Assembly (NCBI GenBank): GCA_026394215.1
Contig: JAPKYR010000182.1
Location: forward strand, 1-47,019
Direction of reading: 5' to 3'
Length of the DNA: 47,019 nt
DNA from: a bacterium
GTDB taxonomy: Bacteria; JAJVIF01; JAPKYR01
The notes under the pieces: model-generated
Told to the model about the DNA's origin: nothing
Database searches by the model: none
Seen by the model: only the letters and a program-made list of their open reading frames with translations
Translations under genes and position numbers: made by a program
Part shown: positions 32,858-39,942 of the stretch, in pieces
Layout of the letters: each line of letters opens with the position of its first letter
Numbering within the stretch: position 1 is the stretch's first letter

Positions 32858-35605
32858 ATGAGAATTCATCATTTATTAATTATCGCAACGATACTGCTCA
32901 TTTTCGGATGCTCGGGACATGGTTCACCTCCGACTGTACCGGACGAATCGGCGCCGGTCGCGATTGCAAAAGCCGATCCGAATCCCCAGGCGGTAAATTT
33001 TCCTGTCAGTTTTTCGGCATCTGACTCAACCGATCCGGACGGTGGAACCATCCAGCTCTATGAGTGGGACTGGAATAACGACGGCACTTACGACCAGACT
33101 GGCGAGAATGTCGATCATACATGGATTGAGACCGGCACTTACCAAGTCCAGCTTCGGCTATTGGATGACGAGGGTATAACTGATATCCTTGATGATCCAC
33201 TGGAAATTACAATCAATAATAACCTGCCTCCCGAAGCGTGCGGTGAAGCCGATCCATTAACTACCGTTGTCTGTGAGCCCGTACATTTTACCGATTGCGG
33301 TTCCGACGCTGTTAAAGGAGCAATGCTCGTCCGGTATGAATGGGACTGGAATAATGACGGTACATACGATGAACAGGGCGCCGATGTTTACCATACCTGG
33401 GATATACCGGGCACATACCTGGTGATGTATCGCGTGACTGATTTCAATGGTGCGACTGACGAGATCTTATCCCCAATCGAAATTACGGTTATAAACGCAT
33501 TGCCATCCGCAGTTGCGGTTGCAGACAGCAATCCGGATGTAGGCGCCATCGACCATTTTGACGGGACCGGGTCATATGACAATGACTGCGAAGGCGTTGC
33601 GATTACGAAGTGGGAATGGGATTGGGACAACGATGGGACATACGACGAGGAGGGAGCTGAGGTTGATCACGTCTGGGATTTTCCGGGCACCTACTATGTG
33701 CAACTCCGGGTTACCGATGATGAAGGGGAAACCGACCTTCTTGATGCACCGCTGGAAATAATTATTCAGGATTTTACATTCAATCCTGTTGATATCACCC
33801 CACCCTGGCTTGCCTTCACCCCTTATGATATTGCAATAGATGGGAATTATGCTTATATCGCGGGTAGATACGGATTGCATATTTTTGACATTTCTGATCC
33901 TGCCAATCCCATATGGGTGAATTTTGTCGGTGCGTCGGCGGATGATTGGCGTGTTGACGTGTCAGGCGGGTACGCGTACATGATTGGTATTAAAAGTCTT
34001 GAAATAATCAATATAGATCCTCCCGAGTCCGCTTACATCGTGAATTCAATCACCCTGTGGGAAGACGATCCTCATGATATAGCCGTATCAGGCGGTTATG
34101 CATGTGTGATGAGTTATAGTAGTCACACTATTAAGATATTCGACATAGATCCTCCGGAGTCGGCATACGTCGTGAGTCAAGTCAGCACGCAGTCGGATTA
34201 TGGGCTTGCTTTAGCCATGTCAGGCGGGTACGCGTATTTTGTTACTGCCGAACATACATATATTGGTGGATATTATAATTCTTATTATTTTCTTCATATA
34301 ATAGAAATAAGCCCTCTTGGATCCGCACACATCGTGAACCAAATACCCGTATGGTATACACGTTATATTTCCGTTTCTGGCGGTTACGCGTATTTGAGTG
34401 AAAGTAACGGTCTTAGGATAATCGACATTGAGCCTCCTGAATCCGCATACACCGTAAATTCTGTCAATACGGGGCAGCAGAATCCATATGGCGTAGCCGT
34501 GTCAGGCGGGTACGCGTATTTGGTTGCTGCAGATGTGCAAGAGAGTAGTCTCTTAATGATCGACATAGATCCTCCCGAGTCCGCATACATCGCGAATACA
34601 GTCGACACACCGTTTCAGTATCTTGGTCGGATTGCCGTGTCCGGGGGGTATGCGTATGCGACGAGTAGATATTTAGGTCTACTGGTAATCGACATAGAAC
34701 CTCTCAATGATGCATACTGCGCAGGGGCATTTTACTCGCTATTTGACTCACGTGATGTAGCCGTGTCCGGCGGATATGCGTATGTGGCGGATGGTTATGG
34801 TTATTTTAAGATAGTCGACATTGAGTCTCCCTATTCCCCTTACATCGTGAATGCAATAACCACGCAGATTGAGGATGCACAAGCTGTAGAAGTGTCCAAC
34901 GGATACGCGTACATAGCAGATAACGCGCCTCATCATGAAGATCAGAGTCTTCAGATAATCGATATAGACCCTCCAGGTTCTGCATATTTAGTGAATGAAG
35001 TAACGATAACGGATTCTTATGGTGTTGAAGATGTGACCGTATCCGGCGGGTACGCGTATGCGGCGATGGGGGCTAGTCTTCAGATAATCGATATAGACTC
35101 TCCCGATTCCGCATACATCGTAAATTCAGTCGAAATGCCGGCGTATGCTAATAGTGTTACTGTGTCAGGCAGCTACGCGTATGTGACATGTCTTCAGTTC
35201 GGCCTTCAGATTATCGATATAAACCCTCCAGAGTCCGCATATATCGTTAATACAGTCGTCACGGAACATGCAAATGATGTAGCTGTATCCGGAGGGTACG
35301 CGTATGTAGCAGATGATTATTATGGCGGTCTTAAAATAATCGACATAGACCCTCCCGAGTCCGCATATATCGTTAATACAGTCGACACACCGGGGTGGGC
35401 ATTGGGTGTAGTTGTGTCCGGCAGCTATGCGTATGTGGCGGATGGAGATGATAAAGGCCTTCAGATAATCGATATAGACCCTCCTGAATCCGCGTACATC
35501 GTAGATTCAGTCGACACAGCGAATGCAAGGAGAGTGGCAGTATCCGGTGGTTACGCGTATGTCGCGGATGGTTATGACGGTTTGCGGATAATTCAGTTGT
35601 GGTAA
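32858..35605 (+). CDS. Lipoprotein with three PKD domains and fourteen LVIVD repeats
   Basis: Starting at ATG 32858 (GGGAGG upstream, promoter at 32790) the protein has 915 residues. Signal ends LLIFGC (Cys18). Three PKD domains follow (YEWDWNNDGTYDQTG, YEWDWNNDGTYDEQG, WEWDWDNDGTYDEEG, each ending with an HTW or HVW motif; about residues 35-300). The rest is fourteen LVIVD repeats of about 40-45 residues on the plan VSGGYAYVADG...LQIIDIDPPESAYIVNSVDT. Fourteen copies would build two seven-bladed propellers. Several repeats are nearly identical at DNA level (gacatagaycctcc, tacgcgtatg), which suggests recent expansion by recombination. It lacks the N-module of its neighbours. Predicted to be outer-surface anchored. 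Confidence 0.88.
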   Translation: MRIHHLLIIATILLIFGCSGHGSPPTVPDESAPVAIAKADPNPQAVNFPVSFSASDSTDPDGGTIQLYEWDWNNDGTYDQTGENVDHTWIETGTYQVQLRLLDDEGITDILDDPLEITINNNLPPEACGEADPLTTVVCEPVHFTDCGSDAVKGAMLVRYEWDWNNDGTYDEQGADVYHTWDIPGTYLVMYRVTDFNGATDEILSPIEITVINALPSAVAVADSNPDVGAIDHFDGTGSYDNDCEGVAITKWEWDWDNDGTYDEEGAEVDHVWDFPGTYYVQLRVTDDEGETDLLDAPLEIIIQDFTFNPVDITPPWLAFTPYDIAIDGNYAYIAGRYGLHIFDISDPANPIWVNFVGASADDWRVDVSGGYAYMIGIKSLEIINIDPPESAYIVNSITLWEDDPHDIAVSGGYACVMSYSSHTIKIFDIDPPESAYVVSQVSTQSDYGLALAMSGGYAYFVTAEHTYIGGYYNSYYFLHIIEISPLGSAHIVNQIPVWYTRYISVSGGYAYLSESNGLRIIDIEPPESAYTVNSVNTGQQNPYGVAVSGGYAYLVAADVQESSLLMIDIDPPESAYIANTVDTPFQYLGRIAVSGGYAYATSRYLGLLVIDIEPLNDAYCAGAFYSLFDSRDVAVSGGYAYVADGYGYFKIVDIESPYSPYIVNAITTQIEDAQAVEVSNGYAYIADNAPHHEDQSLQIIDIDPPGSAYLVNEVTITDSYGVEDVTVSGGYAYAAMGASLQIIDIDSPDSAYIVNSVEMPAYANSVTVSGSYAYVTCLQFGLQIIDINPPESAYIVNTVVTEHANDVAVSGGYAYVADDYYGGLKIIDIDPPESAYIVNTVDTPGWALGVVVSGSYAYVADGDDKGLQIIDIDPPESAYIVDSVDTANARRVAVSGGYAYVADGYDGLRIIQLW

Positions 35606-35670
35606 ACCTTGCCTGCCGATCCAGTTTTCCCTTGTTGTCACTACTCCCCAATTTTGCTGATCGGTGAGAC

Positions 35671-36969
35671 TTATGAAAAATGCTGAATAAGCAGGTTCAC
35701 CATATGCAGTTGGTCTTCCGTGCCGCCCATCTCACGTATCGAATGCATCGATACCATCGGATTACCGATATCCACCGCCCTTATCCCCAGACGGCTTGCG
35801 GTCATCGGACCGATCGTGCTTCCCGTACCGACATCGGTTCTTGCCACAAAAGTCTGTAACGGGACCTCCGCCCTCTTCGCGCATTTTTCGAGATGTTCCT
35901 TCGCTTCGATCTGAGTCGCATAATTCTGCATCGCGTTGACCTTCATAACCGGCCCGCCATTCAGATAAAGATAATGTCTGGGTTCATGCGCTTCGGGATA
36001 ATTCGGATTCAAAGCATGCGCGCCATCGCAGGAAATAAAAATTGAATTCGCAAGGGCGCGAAAATAGTCCTCGCGCGAATTTTCCGTCCCCATGCACAAA
36101 CGTTCGAGCACAGTGTCTAAGAATCCCGATCGCGCCCCCTGCATTGTCTGCGAGCCGACCTCCTCGTTATCGAATAATGCCACCACCTGCGAAAACGGCA
36201 CATTATCGGGTGCTTTTAAGAGCGCTTTTATCGCTGCATGGCAACTCGACAGATTATCAAGACTCCGGCTAAAGACGAATTCCTCGTTCATTCCACCCAA
36301 TGTTCCGGGCTGGACATCGTATATTTCAATAGAATACGACGAAACCTTCGCGGGATCGACCCCGGCGGTTTTCGCGGTCAGCTTTTTCACCGGTTCCTCT
36401 TCAAGCGACTTTTCATCGCCAAGGCCGATCACCGGCGGCATATGATCCTGTTTGTTGAATTTAATTTCTTCGGTTTTATTGACCCTTATATGCGGAGCGA
36501 GGTCTGGGATTCGGCAGACCGGGCGTTTGACGTCGAATAGCACGACATCGCTCTCCCCTCCATCCTCAACCACCAGCCGCCCGGCAATTCCAAGGTCGCG
36601 ATCGAGCCATGAGTGGATAATCGGCCCGCCATAAATTTCCACACCAAGTTGCAGATACCCATTTTTCGAGTAAACACCGTTTGGTTTCAACCTCAAGCCC
36701 GGAAAATCGGTGTGCGCGCCGACGATCCTGAATCCCGCGCTCGCGTAACTGGCTGTCCCGACCCTCACCGCGATTAATGATGACCCGTTGCGCGTGAAAT
36801 AGACCCAGTCGCACGGCTTGACATCCCATTTATCTTTTTCATCAAGATGCCTGAACCCGACTGCCTCAAGACGTCTGATCGATTCCGCGACCGAGTGCGA
36901 TGCGGTCGGGGACGCCTCGATAAATTTAATCATATCCAGGGTGATGTCTTTAAATTTCTGGTCAACCAT
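35671..36969 (-). CDS. apeB: M18 family aspartyl aminopeptidase
   Basis: A 432-residue cytosolic zinc aminopeptidase releasing acidic N-terminal residues. It has family length and motifs: VGAHTDFPGLRLKP (His ligand), SWLDRDLGIAGRL (bridging Asp), LFDNEEVGSQTMQGA (catalytic and ligand Glu), FISCDGAHALNPNYPE (Asp) and NPMVSMHSIREM (His). TDVGTGSTIGPMTASRLGIRAVDIG near the end is the usual M18 signature. RBS AGGAGA precedes ATG by five bases. There is no signal peptide. It is one of three intact metallo-aminopeptidases (M42, M28, M18) in the window. The gene symbol follows the bacterial M18 name and is approximate. Confidence 0.93.
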   Translation of the reverse strand: MVDQKFKDITLDMIKFIEASPTASHSVAESIRRLEAVGFRHLDEKDKWDVKPCDWVYFTRNGSSLIAVRVGTASYASAGFRIVGAHTDFPGLRLKPNGVYSKNGYLQLGVEIYGGPIIHSWLDRDLGIAGRLVVEDGGESDVVLFDVKRPVCRIPDLAPHIRVNKTEEIKFNKQDHMPPVIGLGDEKSLEEEPVKKLTAKTAGVDPAKVSSYSIEIYDVQPGTLGGMNEEFVFSRSLDNLSSCHAAIKALLKAPDNVPFSQVVALFDNEEVGSQTMQGARSGFLDTVLERLCMGTENSREDYFRALANSIFISCDGAHALNPNYPEAHEPRHYLYLNGGPVMKVNAMQNYATQIEAKEHLEKCAKRAEVPLQTFVARTDVGTGSTIGPMTASRLGIRAVDIGNPMVSMHSIREMGGTEDQLHMVNLLIQHFS

Positions 36970-37238
36970 TTTGGTTCTCCTGACAATTCCGGTCCCAAAT
37001 GATATTTATATCATAAAAATACGCGTTCCGGGCTTCCAAAAACGGAACGCCCGGAAATATTTACCATTGACTGCAGATTCGGAAAGCCCGAACCGTATCT
37101 AAATATTATATGACGCAACGGCGTCTAACCTGACTATTTTTTTGTTTTTGTGTTAAGATTATGTCGTGGAGAGATTCTCAAATTCAGTCTGAATTCTCCA
37201 ACCCTCATGCCGGGAACGGCAAAACACGAGGTGTGTAA
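36970..37238. promoter_or_regulatory. Divergent control region with a strong hairpin
   Basis: The intergenic region between M18 and the TIG lipoprotein. A hairpin at 37026-37056 pairs ttccgggc with gcccggaa and, inside, ttcc with ggaa (12 pairs with one bulge). gcgttcc/ggaacgc is an alternative stem. A second palindrome, atgatattatatcat-like, lies near 36998. For the lipoprotein, CTGACT (37130), 18 bases, TAAGAT (37154) is a weak promoter candidate. The hairpin is in the position of a leader for the M18 transcript. Confidence 0.5.
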
Positions 37239-39902
37239 ATGTTTTACCGATTTATCGCGGTCCTGGCTTTAAGCATCACGCTGTTCACTTCCTGCAGTGG
37301 CGGCAGTGTTTCAGTAACCTCACCATCAAGCGACCCGAGCCAGCCCCAAATCTCTCAGGACCGGAACGACTCATCCCGATACCTCCTCGGCTATTACACA
37401 ATTTCAATCGATTCCGAAACCGGCGCGGCTGATATCGTCCCGCTTCGAACCACTCAATTTACGGCTAATGTTCTCAGAATTCTCCAACCGCCGGCGAACC
37501 CGGTGAATCTTGTCAGCGTTCAGGCGCTGGATATTTCCCACATTGCGGAGGGTTATATTGAGGTAAATTTCGGGATCAGACATCCGATTCCAGGTAACCC
37601 TATATCCCGTGCTTTCGACCTTCGCGGGATTCTTATCTCGAACGGGACGAAAGCATCGGTTCATGATCCGACCGCGATTTATGCGGACGTCGATGAAACA
37701 AGGCTTGTAAACGCCGATGGATACACGCGGTGGTGGAACGCGCAGGAATTTACTTCGTTCGAATGCCTGTTCGGCTACACAAAAGGGCAGATGGGCTTTC
37801 CGGTTTATCCAACAGCGACATTAAATGGTTATAAATATTATTCTTCGGCTTTCGATTACGATGAGCCGGTATGGGAACTCGACCCGGCATCGCGCGGGAC
37901 GTTCGAATCCGGCACTGCCGTTCTTAAACGTCCTATGTTTATTCAATTCGCGATGAACTGCGACAAACCGGATTTTACATTCAATTACGCAATAGATTTT
38001 TCGTGGGATCTTCCGGATAAGTCCGGCGCTCCCAATTATCCGGTGGACTCGTTCCCGCTGACAGCGAATATGGCTGAAGCTTATTGTGTCAGCGTCCTTC
38101 AGGGTGAGAGCACCGCATGGTATCAGGACTCGACAAGCAGCGGCGGCGAAATAAATCTGGGAATTCGAGTCTATGACTGGCAGGCTGTGGCCGACCCAAA
38201 AGGCGTCGCTAATGAAATCGACAGTATCTGGCTTGAATCCCCGGCGCTTAATGGACCGATCGATGTCATGCCGACGGCAACTGTCCTTCCGGACGGACCG
38301 ACATCAAGCGTTTTTGAAGTTTCACTCGGCAACCTCACTCTGACCCATTCGGGCGAAGAAGAGATGCTTGTATTTGTCGAGACGTCCGACGGAATCGGAT
38401 ACGAACCTCAAATTCAGGGCGGGGAAAATTTTGATTATCCCGACGCGCCGCTTGGATCATACGTTCTGACCTCGGTTCATATCGGGACCGAAAGTAGCAC
38501 CGTGCCTGCGCCCGTTGTGATCAGTATTGATCCGAATTTCGCGCAATCGGGCGATCAACTTACCGATGTAATTGTCCAGGGTCGGTTTTTCCAGGACGGC
38601 GCGCAGGTTGAATTAAGAAATGCGGATTACGGGAACATTGAATTCGAAAACGAAGTTATGATGGGTGGTGGAACGCAGATAACATGCGATCTCAACCTGG
38701 CCCTGGTTCATAACGGCATATACGACGTGGCGGTGATTAATCCCGACATGCAGGAAGGAGTTCTTGAGGACGGATTCACTGTCGACTGCGCGGATGGCAT
38801 GCATGAATACGGCGGGAAATATTTTCTTACTGGCGGACTATCCTGGAATTTCAATTGTCAGAGAGGCGATCTGGCAATTCTTGAGGCGGGAAGCCATGCG
38901 GGAGAATGTGTAGTCAAAAGAGATATTGACCAGTTCGGCGACTATACCGGGTACTATGTCGCATTCGATCCCGATATTCCCGGCGATACACCTGCAACCG
39001 ATTACTTCTCACTTCCCGGAAGAATTGATGGTAGTACAAACTATGTCGGGATGACCGCACAGATCGACCAGAATCCGATGAATGCCCAGATCGGGGTAGT
39101 CAATGGGAGAATGTTCGACACGGTGCAGATCATCGATGAGGACGGGGTCAATGTCGATTCTGTTGTGATCGAGACAACTTCGGATGCGTATCCCGGAAAA
39201 ATTTCCGTGATACCGGGCATGGATTTTGACAAGGACGGGGACTTATGGATCGTGACCGACCTTCGCGGCGAATGGCCCGGACCGCCTCAGGAAATTCTGC
39301 CGCCTGTATGGCAGCTCAGGCATTATGAGCTTCAGCCGTCAAATCCGTATTATGTCGAAAATCTCGCCGACCGTCTTGAGATCAATGACGATCTGACCGT
39401 GACCGGTACCGGCGGACCTGTGATCTGCAACTGGGTCGCGGATATCGCGATCAGCTACGCGGAAGATTCCCTGTTCGTTTTTGCCAACAGTTCCAGCGGC
39501 GAGATTTTTGTGAAATACGATATAAGCGTATCGCCTCCGCAATGGGTCGCTAATGCCGATTTGTATCCGGAATCGATGGCATTCTGCCCAAATCCATATT
39601 CCGGGACAACAAGGGTGGATATCGAATTCGATCACTCCGATCTATCGGTCGAAAATTGCCGCCTGATGGTCATGTACCAGACATGGGACGGGTCGATCCA
39701 CCTTCACCTTATGAGGATCGATACGGATTTTAATATTCTCAACGATGTTGTGCTCGGACCGAATTTCGGATCGTGGGACAACCCGCACTGCATGGCGATC
39801 AACACCGATCCCGATCTACGAAATATGATCATGATCGATATGGATTCCGCGCCGCCGCACAACGACTTTTTCTACTTCCCGATGCCGTCTGAGGGTTGGT
39901 AG
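37239..39902 (+). CDS. Lipoprotein with shared N-module, TIG domain and propeller-like end
   Basis: An 887-residue lipoprotein. Signal ends LFTSC (Cys19). The shared N-module runs from about residue 48 to 400: RYLLGYYTISID, VPLRTTQFTANVLRIL, FDLRGILI, LVNADGYTRWWNAQEF, YAIDFSWDLP, FPLTANMAEAYCVSV and GIRVYDWQA. A TIG/IPT domain follows (about 425-515; VISIDPNFAQSGDQLTDVIVQGRFF and DGFTV at its edges). The remaining 370 residues match the C-terminal module of the 30292 product, including CRLMVMYQTWDGSIHLHLMRID and an end FFYFPMPSEGW. RBS GAGGTG is six bases upstream of ATG. Convergent with the next lipoprotein, with 40 bases between them. The function is not known. Confidence 0.83.
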   Translation: MFYRFIAVLALSITLFTSCSGGSVSVTSPSSDPSQPQISQDRNDSSRYLLGYYTISIDSETGAADIVPLRTTQFTANVLRILQPPANPVNLVSVQALDISHIAEGYIEVNFGIRHPIPGNPISRAFDLRGILISNGTKASVHDPTAIYADVDETRLVNADGYTRWWNAQEFTSFECLFGYTKGQMGFPVYPTATLNGYKYYSSAFDYDEPVWELDPASRGTFESGTAVLKRPMFIQFAMNCDKPDFTFNYAIDFSWDLPDKSGAPNYPVDSFPLTANMAEAYCVSVLQGESTAWYQDSTSSGGEINLGIRVYDWQAVADPKGVANEIDSIWLESPALNGPIDVMPTATVLPDGPTSSVFEVSLGNLTLTHSGEEEMLVFVETSDGIGYEPQIQGGENFDYPDAPLGSYVLTSVHIGTESSTVPAPVVISIDPNFAQSGDQLTDVIVQGRFFQDGAQVELRNADYGNIEFENEVMMGGGTQITCDLNLALVHNGIYDVAVINPDMQEGVLEDGFTVDCADGMHEYGGKYFLTGGLSWNFNCQRGDLAILEAGSHAGECVVKRDIDQFGDYTGYYVAFDPDIPGDTPATDYFSLPGRIDGSTNYVGMTAQIDQNPMNAQIGVVNGRMFDTVQIIDEDGVNVDSVVIETTSDAYPGKISVIPGMDFDKDGDLWIVTDLRGEWPGPPQEILPPVWQLRHYELQPSNPYYVENLADRLEINDDLTVTGTGGPVICNWVADIAISYAEDSLFVFANSSSGEIFVKYDISVSPPQWVANADLYPESMAFCPNPYSGTTRVDIEFDHSDLSVENCRLMVMYQTWDGSIHLHLMRIDTDFNILNDVVLGPNFGSWDNPHCMAINTDPDLRNMIMIDMDSAPPHNDFFYFPMPSEGW

Positions 39903-39942
39903 AAAATCGGGTTCCCCCATATATCGACAGCATCAGGCAGAT

